This document shows positions 38,925 through 49,641 of a stretch of 64,000 nucleotides of DNA, in pieces; positions within the stretch are counted from its first letter, which is position 1; every line of letters begins with the position of its first letter. Position numbers and translations under genes: made by a program. This DNA is from Thermus amyloliquefaciens (lineage in GTDB: Bacteria; Deinococcota; Deinococci; Deinococcales; Thermaceae): NCBI RefSeq assembly GCF_000744885.1, contig NZ_JQMV01000003.1, positions 1,798,001 through 1,862,000 of the forward strand, read 5' to 3'. The notes under the pieces were generated by a model that worked only from the letters and a program-made list of their open reading frames with translations, did not search any database and was not told the DNA's origin.

Positions 38925-40475
38925 TCAGAAGCGCTCCGCCACGGTCTTCATCTGCAGGAAGTGGAGAAGGTAGTCGGGCCCCCCGGCCTTGGTGTCGGTG
39001 CCGGAGAGGTTAAAGCCGCCGAAGGGCTGGACCCCCACCAAGGCCCCGGTGATCTTGCGGTTGAAGTAAAGGTTCCCCACGTGGAACTCCCGCCTGGCCC
39101 TTTCCAGGTGCTCCCGCTTGCGGGAGTAGACCCCGCCCGTGAGGCCGTAGACGGTGTTGTTGGCCACCTCGAGGGCCTCCCCGAAATCCTTCACCCGGAT
39201 CACGGAAAGCACCGGGCCGAAAATCTCCTCCTGGGCGATCCTGGCCGTGGGGGACACCTCGGTGAAGATGGTGGGGGCGATGAAGTAGCCCTCTCCCTCC
39301 AGGCGCTTTCCCCCAAGGACCAGCCGGCCCTCCCCCTGGCCGAGGGCGATGTAGGAGAGGACCTTTTCCTCCTGGGCCTTGGAGGCCACGGGGCCCAGGT
39401 CGGGGTTCTCCTCGGCGGGGCCCACCACCAGGCGCTCGGCCCGCCGCAAAACCCTTTCCATCAAGGGTTCAAAGGCCCCTTCGGTGACGATGAGGCGGCT
39501 TGCCGCGGAGCACTTCTGCCCCTGGAAGCCATAGGCGGAGACCAAGATGCCCTCGGTGGCCGCCTCAAAATCCGCGGTCTCGTCCACGATGATGGCGTCC
39601 TTGCCCCCGAGCTCCAGGAAGACCCGCTTGATCCAGCGCTGGCCCGGGGCCAGCCTGGCCGCCCTCTCGTGGATCCAAAGCCCCACCTCGAGGCTCCCCG
39701 TGAAGTTGATGAAGCGGGTTCTGGGGTGCTCCACCAGATAGGCCCCCACCTCCCGCCCCTCCCCAGGCAGGAAGTTCACCACCCCAGGGGGAAAGCCCGC
39801 CTCGTGGAAGATCTCAAAGACCTTGGCGGCGATGACGGGGGTATCCTCCGCGGGCTTGGCCACCACGGTGTTCCCCACGGCCACCGGCCCGGCGATCATC
39901 CCCGTGAAGATGGCAATGGGGAAGTTCCAAGGGGCGATGACCACCCCGGCCCCCAGGGGGATGTAGAAGCTTTCGTTATCCTCCCCCGGAAAGGGCACCA
40001 CCTCCACCGAGGGGTACTTGTACTTGAGGGCCTGGCGGGCGTAGTACTCCAGGAAGTCAATGGCCTCGGCCACCTCGGCGCTGGCCTCGAGCCAGTTCTT
40101 GCCGATCTCGTAGACCAAGGTGGCCTCCAGCTCCCGCCGCCTCCGCTTCATGAGAGCGGCGGCCTTTAGAAGAAGGCGGCTCCGGTCCTCCTGGGGCCAG
40201 TCCTTCCAGGTGCTAAAGGCCCGCCAGGCGGCCTCCAGGGCGGCTTCCGCCTCCGAAGGCCCGGCCTTGGCGGTGCTCCCCACCACCTCGCTGGGAGCCG
40301 AGGGGTTGAGGGATAGGATCTTCTCCCGGGTATCGGCCCAGGCCCCATCGATGTAAAGGCCCCAGTGCCGGCCAAACTCGGCCCTGACCCGCCTCAAGGC
40401 CTCGCGCATCTCCCGCCTGGCCTCCTCCGTCCCGAAGGTCTCTATGGGCTGGTTGCGAAAAGGTTCCACCGTCAT
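38925..40475 (-). CDS. pruA: 1-pyrroline-5-carboxylate dehydrogenase
   Basis: Oxidises P5C/glutamate semialdehyde to glutamate, the second step of proline breakdown. The 516-residue aldehyde dehydrogenase has the catalytic Cys322 (G-Q-K-C-S-A-A-S-R) and Glu288 (L-E-L-G-G-K-D), matching the known Thermus enzyme. In this phylum it is separate from proline dehydrogenase, unlike the fused PutA. It follows the proline dehydrogenase gene by 12 bases. Confidence 0.96.
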   Translation of the reverse strand: MTVEPFRNQPIETFGTEEARREMREALRRVRAEFGRHWGLYIDGAWADTREKILSLNPSAPSEVVGSTAKAGPSEAEAALEAAWRAFSTWKDWPQEDRSRLLLKAAALMKRRRRELEATLVYEIGKNWLEASAEVAEAIDFLEYYARQALKYKYPSVEVVPFPGEDNESFYIPLGAGVVIAPWNFPIAIFTGMIAGPVAVGNTVVAKPAEDTPVIAAKVFEIFHEAGFPPGVVNFLPGEGREVGAYLVEHPRTRFINFTGSLEVGLWIHERAARLAPGQRWIKRVFLELGGKDAIIVDETADFEAATEGILVSAYGFQGQKCSAASRLIVTEGAFEPLMERVLRRAERLVVGPAEENPDLGPVASKAQEEKVLSYIALGQGEGRLVLGGKRLEGEGYFIAPTIFTEVSPTARIAQEEIFGPVLSVIRVKDFGEALEVANNTVYGLTGGVYSRKREHLERARREFHVGNLYFNRKITGALVGVQPFGGFNLSGTDTKAGGPDYLLHFLQMKTVAERF

Positions 40476-40487
40476 GCCGCACCTCCT

Positions 40488-41411
40488 TTAGCCTCCCAAG
40501 AGGCTTCGCAGCACCAAAAACAGGTTCTCGGGCCGTTCGGCGATGCGCCGGGATAGGTAGGGGTACCAGTCCTTGCCGTAGGGCACGTAGGCCCGCACGG
40601 TGTAGCCCTCCCCAGCCAGGCGCCTTTGCTCCTCGGGGCGCACCCCGTAGAGGAGCTGGAACTCAAAGCGGTCCTTGGGGATGCCCATGGCCTGGGTGTA
40701 GCGCTTCACCTCGGCGATGAGGCGGGGATCGTGGGTGGCGAAGGCCACGTAAAGCCCTTCCTTTAGGGCGAGCTTCCCCAAATGCAAAAACTCGGCGTCG
40801 ATGAGGCGCTTATCCCCGTAGGCCACCTCCTTGGGCTCCCGGTAGGCCCCCTTCACCAAGCGCAGGTTGGGCCGGTAGGGCAGGAGCTCCCAGAAGTCCT
40901 TTTCCGTGCGGTAGAGGTAGCTTTGCAAGACCAAGCCCACCCCGCTAAACCCCTCCTCCCGCAGGGCCTTGTAGAGGCGCAAGGTGGCCTCTACCCGGGG
41001 GGAGTCCTCCATGTCCATGCGCACAAAGACCCCCCTGGGCTCGGCCTCGCGGAGGATGCCCCGCATGAGCTCCAGGGCCAGGGCCTCGGAAAGGTCCAGG
41101 CCCAGCTGGGTGAGCTTGAGGGAGACGTACTTGGGCCAGGGGCGCCCGGAGATCGTCCGCACCAGCTCCAAGATGCCCTCCTGGAAGGCCCGGGCCTCCT
41201 CCTCGCTCCTCACCATCTCCCCCAGGAGGTCCAAGATGGCGTGCACCCCTCCCGCCTCCAGCCTCTCCGCCGCCTGGAGGGCCTCCTCCAGGGTCTCCCC
41301 CGCCACATAGCGGCGGACCAGGCTCCTGGCCCGGGTCTTGATGAGGCCCTCCACCTTAGGGTTTCCCGCCACGGAAAGCACCGCCTGCCGATACACGAGG
41401 TCCAGGTTCAT
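40488..41411 (-). CDS. Proline dehydrogenase (monofunctional)
   Basis: FAD enzyme oxidising proline to P5C. The 307-residue chain is a TIM barrel that ends with the substrate-binding pattern [12 protein letters not shown], the two arginines at 288-289 contacting the proline carboxylate as in the T. thermophilus enzyme. It transfers electrons to the membrane quinone pool. Its ATG overlaps the regulator stop (ATGA). Confidence 0.95.
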   Translation of the reverse strand: MNLDLVYRQAVLSVAGNPKVEGLIKTRARSLVRRYVAGETLEEALQAAERLEAGGVHAILDLLGEMVRSEEEARAFQEGILELVRTISGRPWPKYVSLKLTQLGLDLSEALALELMRGILREAEPRGVFVRMDMEDSPRVEATLRLYKALREEGFSGVGLVLQSYLYRTEKDFWELLPYRPNLRLVKGAYREPKEVAYGDKRLIDAEFLHLGKLALKEGLYVAFATHDPRLIAEVKRYTQAMGIPKDRFEFQLLYGVRPEEQRRLAGEGYTVRAYVPYGKDWYPYLSRRIAERPENLFLVLRSLLGG

Positions 41412-42070
41412 ACCCCTCCTTTCCGAAGCCGCGCCACCACCAGGTCGCGGAAGCGCCCCACGTGGGCCTCCACCGCCCGCTTGGCCCCTTCCGGGTCCCG
41501 CCTTCTTAGGGCCTCGAGGATGGCCCAGTGCTCCTTGCGGGTGGCCTCCTCCTGGGAGAGGGTGGGAAGGGCGCTCCTCACCAGGGCCAGGCTGGAGAGG
41601 AGGTCCTCGTAAAGGCGGTAAAGGGTCTTGTTCCCGGAAAGGCGCACCAAGGCCCGGTGGAACTCCAGGTCCCGGCGCATCTGCTCGGGGTAGTCCTCAG
41701 GAGGGGCCTCGTCGATGGCCTTAAGGCGGGCCTCCAGGTCGGCCAGCTCCCAAGGGGTGGCCCTCAGGGCCGCCTCCCGCGCGGCTTCCCCCTCCAGGAG
41801 GGCCCTGACCCCATAGACCTCCTGGACCTCCTCGAGGCTGAAGACCCGAACCCTGGCGCCCTTCCCCGGCACCAGCTCCACCAATCCCTCCTCGGTGAGG
41901 CGCATAAGGGCCTCCCGCACGGGGGTACGGGAAACCCCCAGCTCCTGGGCCAAAAGGGGCTCGGAGAGGCGCTCCCCCGGGGCAAACCTTCCGGAGAGGA
42001 GGAGCTCCTTGAGGTGCCGGTACACCGCCTCCCGCACCTGGTTGGGTCGGCGGAAGCCCAGGGTCTGCAT
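41408..42070 (-). CDS. GntR-family regulator (FadR/FCD type)
   Basis: A 220-residue transcription factor. The N-terminal winged helix (about 8-75) has the family pattern L-S-G-R-F-x-P-G-x-R-L and [15 protein letters not shown]; the C-terminal all-helical FCD ligand domain has the D-L-x-F-H-x-x-L pattern. ATG 42070 is chosen because the promoter and palindrome lie just before it. It is first in the operon with the proline genes and probably controls them and itself; proline or a related metabolite is the likely effector. Confidence 0.88.
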   Translation of the reverse strand: MQTLGFRRPNQVREAVYRHLKELLLSGRFAPGERLSEPLLAQELGVSRTPVREALMRLTEEGLVELVPGKGARVRVFSLEEVQEVYGVRALLEGEAAREAALRATPWELADLEARLKAIDEAPPEDYPEQMRRDLEFHRALVRLSGNKTLYRLYEDLLSSLALVRSALPTLSQEEATRKEHWAILEALRRRDPEGAKRAVEAHVGRFRDLVVARLRKGGV

Positions 42071-42071
42071 C

Positions 42072-42109
42072 CTGTATACAGAGTAAGGACGATCCAGGGC
42101 CAAAATCAA
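42072..42109 (-). promoter_or_regulatory. Promoter and palindromic operator of the proline operon
   Basis: CTGTATACAG (42072-42081) is a perfect 10-bp palindrome of the kind bound by FadR-type GntR proteins, between the -10 TACTCT (42080-42085) and the start codon. TTGATT (42104-42109) is a -35 at 18 bases. A regulator bound here would cover the transcription start, consistent with autorepression. Confidence 0.65.
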
Positions 42110-42146
42110 GGGCGGGGAAACCCCCGCCCCTCAAAATCCATCCCCC

Positions 42147-42959
42147 TCAGCGTACCCGGGCCTCTATGGCAAAGCCGCTCACCTCCGTAATCTCTAAGGG
42201 GAGGAGCTGAAGGCTTTCTAGAAGCGCTGCCAGCTCGTCCACGGACCCTTGGAAGACCACCTCGGCCTCGAGGACGCCGTTGGCGAAGCTTTTACGCTCA
42301 GCCGAGACCACACCCTTCTGAGCTCCAAGCTCCCTTAGGAGCACGGAAGCATCGGTGAAGCCCTTAAGGCCAGTTACCGTCAAGCGAACCACGGGGCTGG
42401 CTCCCGAAGCGGAAAAGTTTTGCTTGCGCAATTCCTGCCCCACCTGTCTGCCCAGGTTGCGCAGGGCCGCAAAAGCCGCTTCCCGCTCGGAGGTACCGGT
42501 CCCTGTCTGGGACGGACTCCAACTGCCCACCACTTGGCCTGTACTGGCCATCACCAGCCGCACGTCCGCCGTAGCCTTGTAGGTGTAGAAGGTGGCCACG
42601 TTGGTCCGAGTGGCAAGGACGCGGGAGGTGAAGACCCGGCTTACCACCAAGGCGTCAGCCTTAAAGTTGGTGGCCAAGGTGATGGCCGCCAAGGCGTCCC
42701 CCTGCACCAGGCGGGTGAGAAGCTGCCGGTCCGCCACCCTTTGCACCTGGGCGGCGTCCAGCACCCGAAAGCCCCCCTGCAAGAGTTCTTCCCGTAAAGC
42801 CGCCTCGTAAAGACCCGCCTCCTCATCCCACCAATGCTCACCTTGGCTCACAAGGACGAGGGTTTTGGGCCCTTGGCCCAAGGCCATCCCCAAAATCAGG
42901 GTGGCCAGAAGGAGAAAAAGGCGCCTAAGGCTGCTGGTAAGGTTTTCCGTCCGGCGCAT
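42147..42959 (-). CDS. Exported protein of unknown function
   Basis: A 270-residue protein with an N-terminal signal peptide (about 1-28, R-R-L-F-L-L-L-A-T-L-I-L-G, ending A-L-G-Q). The next 150 residues look like the CsgG/FlgT-type N-terminal fold (alternating strands, a conserved A-D-A-L-V-V-S-R-V-F-T pattern), and the C-terminal 80 residues could be a small alpha/beta domain. It overlaps the CsgG-like gene by 35 bases and is probably co-expressed with it. No firm family. Confidence 0.6.
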   Translation of the reverse strand: MRRTENLTSSLRRLFLLLATLILGMALGQGPKTLVLVSQGEHWWDEEAGLYEAALREELLQGGFRVLDAAQVQRVADRQLLTRLVQGDALAAITLATNFKADALVVSRVFTSRVLATRTNVATFYTYKATADVRLVMASTGQVVGSWSPSQTGTGTSEREAAFAALRNLGRQVGQELRKQNFSASGASPVVRLTVTGLKGFTDASVLLRELGAQKGVVSAERKSFANGVLEAEVVFQGSVDELAALLESLQLLPLEITEVSGFAIEARVR

Positions 42960-43647
42960 ACTTGAAGTAGCTCCTGGGTGTACGCTTAATGATCTCCTCC
43001 ACCGCCTTAGAGGTCATCACAGCCAAGGCTTTGCCCATGGGGGTCTTCTCGTACTGCTTCAACCCCCCCCCAAGGGCAGCGCCCGGACCCAAGATCCCCA
43101 GGAGACCCCCGTAATCCACATCCGTGGCCTCGCCCTCCACGCGGAAAGCGGAAACGATAGCGCCGCTTTGGGCGTCCACGATCCGCATGTCCACCGCAAC
43201 GTACGAGCGTTTCTGTCCACCACCGAAGGCACCCAAGAGGCCCCCCAGAATACCACCACCACCCCCCCGGGTACCGCCCGCATCGGGCTCAAAAGCGGTT
43301 ATGGAACCCACCACCAAAAGCTCAGCCCCCTGCAAGTTGAGGGGTTTGCCCCCGAGGTAGGCTTCTTGTTGAATTTGCGCAAGCACCGAGCGGTCGTAGA
43401 GAATGAAGTGGTTGGTGTTGATCAGGGCGGTCATCAAGAGCTCTGAGATGGAAGCCCCAACGCCCGGAGGGCACTGGGCTGCCGCGCAGATGAAGTTGGC
43501 CACCACCGCTTTGGCCCGTGGCCCCGTGTAGTTGGCATAGGGATTTTCGCCCTCCAAGCCTGAAGAAGTCTTGGTGGTGACGCTGGGAGCGCAAGCCGCT
43601 AAAACCGCCAATAAAACCACACCAAGAAGGCCAAGGCCTTTTCTCAT
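42925..43647 (-). CDS. CsgG-family lipoprotein
   Basis: A 240-residue protein with a lipobox at residues 15-19 (V-L-A-A-C). The body has the CsgG pattern: a strand with K-A-V-V-A-N-F, a helix ending L-M-T-A-L, then F-I-L-Y-D-R-S and L-L-V-V-G-S-I-T. CsgG forms the curli secretion pore in Enterobacteria, but the broad family also includes non-pore lipoproteins, and no curli genes are here. ATG 43647 is chosen from the signal peptide and GAGGTG upstream. Confidence 0.78.
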   Translation of the reverse strand: MRKGLGLLGVVLLAVLAACAPSVTTKTSSGLEGENPYANYTGPRAKAVVANFICAAAQCPPGVGASISELLMTALINTNHFILYDRSVLAQIQQEAYLGGKPLNLQGAELLVVGSITAFEPDAGGTRGGGGGILGGLLGAFGGGQKRSYVAVDMRIVDAQSGAIVSAFRVEGEATDVDYGGLLGILGPGAALGGGLKQYEKTPMGKALAVMTSKAVEEIIKRTPRSYFKYAPDGKPYQQP

Positions 43648-43663
43648 AGGGTTCACCTCACTC

Positions 43664-43694
43664 CTAGGCACCTAGGATAATTTCTAGGCACCTA
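43664..43694. repeat. Twin palindromic sites at the csgG-like promoter
   Basis: CTAGGCACCTAG (43664-43675) and CTAGGCACCTAC (43684-43695) share eleven bases and are exactly 20 bases apart, two turns of the helix. Each has inverted arms CTAGG/CCTAG around CA. They start at the predicted transcription start, so a protein bound there could block initiation. Confidence 0.65.
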
Positions 43695-43701
43695 CTTTAG
43701 A

Positions 43702-43730
43702 ATTTTAGTGCTCTCGTAAGGAACGGTCAA
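43702..43730 (-). promoter_or_regulatory. Promoter of the csgG-like operon
   Basis: TTGACC (43725-43730) and TAAAAT (43702-43707) with a 17-base spacer, among the best promoters in the window. The leader would be about 48 bases and carries the twin palindromes. Confidence 0.7.
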
Positions 43731-43773
43731 GTACAGATGAACAACCATCAAGACATGCCAGGGCTAAGCTTGC

Positions 43774-44673
43774 CTATTTACCCCACCGAGCCCTTAGCCA
43801 CGCCTTGAGCCCACCCCCCATCCGCTTCCACCACGGCCCAAACCGGGCCTCGTAGCTCCGGGCCGCCTCCTCGGGGGAGAGGTCCACCCCGAGCTCCCGG
43901 GCCAGGAAGTAGCGGTGGTCCATGACCCAGAGGTAAAGGTCGGCTTCGGTGCGCCCGGGGAACTCAGCCAGGAGCCCGAGCTTCCGAATAGCCTCCACCG
44001 TGGGCCTGTAGAGGTTCTGGTACCAGTCCACCACCGCCTCCTCCCAGGGGATCTCCCGGCCCTCCTCGAGGCCCCGGAAGTACCTCCGGGTGGCGATGTG
44101 GTCCAAGAGGAGGTCGTAGCGGCCCAAGGTGGTGAAGCGGATCTCCTCCGCCTCGGGAACCAGGTCCTTAAGCCGGGTCTTCTCCAGAAAGTGCGCGTAC
44201 TCCGCCTTCAGGATCAGGTCCTTGGGGGTATCCCCGGGCTCCACGGGCACGGGCACCTCCAAGGCGATGACGTAGGCGTCAATGAACCGTTGCCCCGTGG
44301 CCTTGGCCAGGGCCACCCGGTGGTTTCCGTCCTTGACGAAGTAGGCCTCCCCCACCTGGTAGACCTCAATGGGGGGGAAAACGGTCCCGGCAAGCTCCAG
44401 GGCCCTAAGGCGCTTCCAGCGCTCCAGGGTGTGGGGGGTTTTGGGCAGGAAGTGGCGGTCAAAGTCCTCGTAACGGTCCACCGAGCCCACCACTTTGTCC
44501 ACCTCAATGGTGCGGAGGCCCAGGTGGTGCTCCCCCCTGGGGCGCAGGGCCAGGGCCTGGTGGAAGGGCAGTAGGGTGTCCGGCTCCCCCTTGAGGCGGT
44601 GGAGGAGCTCTTGGAACCTCACCCGGCGCTCCAGCCGCTCGGCCTCGGTCTCCGCCTGCCACACCCCCCTCAT
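43774..44673 (-). CDS. ParB/sulfiredoxin-like domain protein of unknown function
   Basis: A 299-residue soluble protein. Residues about 55-140 look like a ParB-type nuclease/ATPase domain: I-E-V-D-K-V-V-G-S-V, then F-P-P-I-E-V-Y-Q-V, and V-K-D-G-N-H-R-V-A-L-A-K-A-T-G, the ParB box that binds nucleotide. The remainder is helical and unlike chromosome-partition ParB (no HTH seen). Role unknown. ATG 44673 is the first good start; an in-frame TTG lies upstream. Divergent from kbl. Confidence 0.65.
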   Translation of the reverse strand: MRGVWQAETEAERLERRVRFQELLHRLKGEPDTLLPFHQALALRPRGEHHLGLRTIEVDKVVGSVDRYEDFDRHFLPKTPHTLERWKRLRALELAGTVFPPIEVYQVGEAYFVKDGNHRVALAKATGQRFIDAYVIALEVPVPVEPGDTPKDLILKAEYAHFLEKTRLKDLVPEAEEIRFTTLGRYDLLLDHIATRRYFRGLEEGREIPWEEAVVDWYQNLYRPTVEAIRKLGLLAEFPGRTEADLYLWVMDHRYFLARELGVDLSPEEAARSYEARFGPWWKRMGGGLKAWLRARWGK

Positions 44674-44709
44674 GGAAGCGCTACCACCTCCCAATCCCAG
44701 GGTAGCATC

Positions 44710-44756
44710 CCCCTGTCAGGGGAGTGTGAAACCCCCCACCTGGACAGGGGGGGTTT
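44710..44756. repeat. Nested inverted repeats upstream of kbl
   Basis: Three overlapping repeats: a 13-bp palindrome CCCCTGTCAGGGG (44710-44722); CCCCCTGTC (44709-44717) opposite GACAGGGGG (44743-44751); and AAACCCCCC (44729-44737) opposite GGGGGGTTT (44748-44756). They cover the region between the two divergent starts and overlap the -35 of kbl, as expected for a regulator site or a terminator-like structure. Confidence 0.5.
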
Positions 44757-44771
44757 ACCGGGGTTTAGAGT
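44741..44771 (+). promoter_or_regulatory. Promoter of kbl
   Basis: TGGACA (44741-44746, five of six matches) and TAGAGT (44766-44771) with a 19-base spacer. TAGAGT ends six bases before the ATG (44778), so the message is probably leaderless. Confidence 0.5.
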
Positions 44772-44777
44772 AGGGGC

Positions 44778-45965
44778 ATGAGCCTGTCCTTGCGCGCCCG
44801 CGTGCAGAGCGAGCTGGAGCGGCTGAAGCGGGAAGGGCTTTACATCCGCCCCCGGGTCCTCGAGGCCCCCCAGGAGCCCGTGACCCGGGTGGAGGGGCGG
44901 GAGGTGGTGAACCTCGCCTCCAACAATTACCTGGGCTTCGCCAACCATCCCTACCTGAAGGAGAAAGCCCGCCAGTACCTGGAAAGGTGGGGGGCAGGTA
45001 GCGGCGCCGTGCGCACCATCGCCGGCACCTTCACCTACCACCTGGAGCTGGAGGAAGCCCTGGCCCGCTTCAAGGGCACGGAAAGCGCCTTGGTCCTGCA
45101 GTCGGGCTTCACCGCCAACCAGGGGGTGCTGGGGGCGCTGCTGCAGGAGGGTGACCTGGTCTTTTCCGATGAGCTCAACCACGCCAGCATCATTGACGGC
45201 CTCCGCCTCACCAAGGCCACCCGTTTGGTCTACCGCCATGCGGACGTGGCCCACCTGGAGGAGCTCCTCAAGACCCACGACACCGAAGGCCTCAAGCTCA
45301 TCGTCACCGACGGGGTTTTCTCCATGGACGGGGACATCGCCCCCCTGGACCGCATCGTCCCCTTGGCGAAGCGGTACGGGGCGGTGGTCTACGTGGACGA
45401 CGCCCACGGGAGCGGGGTCTTGGGGGAGATGGGCAAGGGCACGGTGCACCACTTTGGCTTCCACGCCGACCCCGACGTGATCCAGGTGGCCACCCTCTCC
45501 AAAGCCTGGGCGGTGGTGGGCGGGTACGCCGCCGGGGCCTTGGAGCTCAAGGACCTCCTCATCAACAAGGCCCGCCCCTTCCTCTTCTCCACCAGCCATC
45601 CCCCAGCGGTGGTGGGGGCCCTTTTGGGAGCCTTGGAACTCATCCAGAAAGAGCCCGAACGGGTGGAAAGGCTTTGGGAGAACACCCGCTACTTCAAGAG
45701 GGAGCTTGCCCGCATGGGCTACGACACCCTGGGAAGCCAGACCCCCATCACCCCCGTCCTCTTCGGCGAGGCCCCCCTGGCCTTTGAGGCCAGCCGCCTC
45801 CTCCTGGAAGAGGGGGTTTTCGCGGTGGGGATCGGCTTCCCCACCGTGCCCAGGGGCAAGGCCAGGATCCGCAACATCGTCACCGCCGCCCACACGAAGG
45901 AGATGCTGGACCGGGCCCTCGAGGCCTACGAAAAGGTGGGCCGGAAGCTAGGCGTCATCCGCTAG
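44778..45965 (+). CDS. kbl: 2-amino-3-ketobutyrate CoA ligase / alpha-oxoamine synthase
   Basis: A 395-residue PLP enzyme of the alpha-oxoamine synthase family. The cofactor lysine is Lys242 in T-L-S-K-A-W, with Asp208 in V-D-D-A-H-G-S-G. Kbl cleaves 2-amino-3-ketobutyrate to glycine and acetyl-CoA; BioF and ALA synthase are close relatives, and some Thermus members accept several acyl-CoAs, so specificity is open. No threonine dehydrogenase is adjacent. The methyltransferase gene starts directly at its stop. Confidence 0.85.
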   Translation: MSLSLRARVQSELERLKREGLYIRPRVLEAPQEPVTRVEGREVVNLASNNYLGFANHPYLKEKARQYLERWGAGSGAVRTIAGTFTYHLELEEALARFKGTESALVLQSGFTANQGVLGALLQEGDLVFSDELNHASIIDGLRLTKATRLVYRHADVAHLEELLKTHDTEGLKLIVTDGVFSMDGDIAPLDRIVPLAKRYGAVVYVDDAHGSGVLGEMGKGTVHHFGFHADPDVIQVATLSKAWAVVGGYAAGALELKDLLINKARPFLFSTSHPPAVVGALLGALELIQKEPERVERLWENTRYFKRELARMGYDTLGSQTPITPVLFGEAPLAFEASRLLLEEGVFAVGIGFPTVPRGKARIRNIVTAAHTKEMLDRALEAYEKVGRKLGVIR

Positions 45966-47553
<1,588 letters not shown>

Positions 47554-47600
47554 CCTACAGGCTCGTGCGGGTCCGGGGCAAGGCCAATAATCGGTAATGA

Positions 47601-49595
<1,995 letters not shown>

Positions 49596-49641
49596 GCGCC
49601 CGGGGTAGCTTTCGCCTAGGTGGGATAGCTAACAAAAAGCG

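Noticed and set aside
42925-43647. CsgG-like gene as part of a curli secretion system
   Set aside because: No curli subunit, CsgE or CsgF-like gene lies nearby; the family is broad and only the fold pattern is shared.
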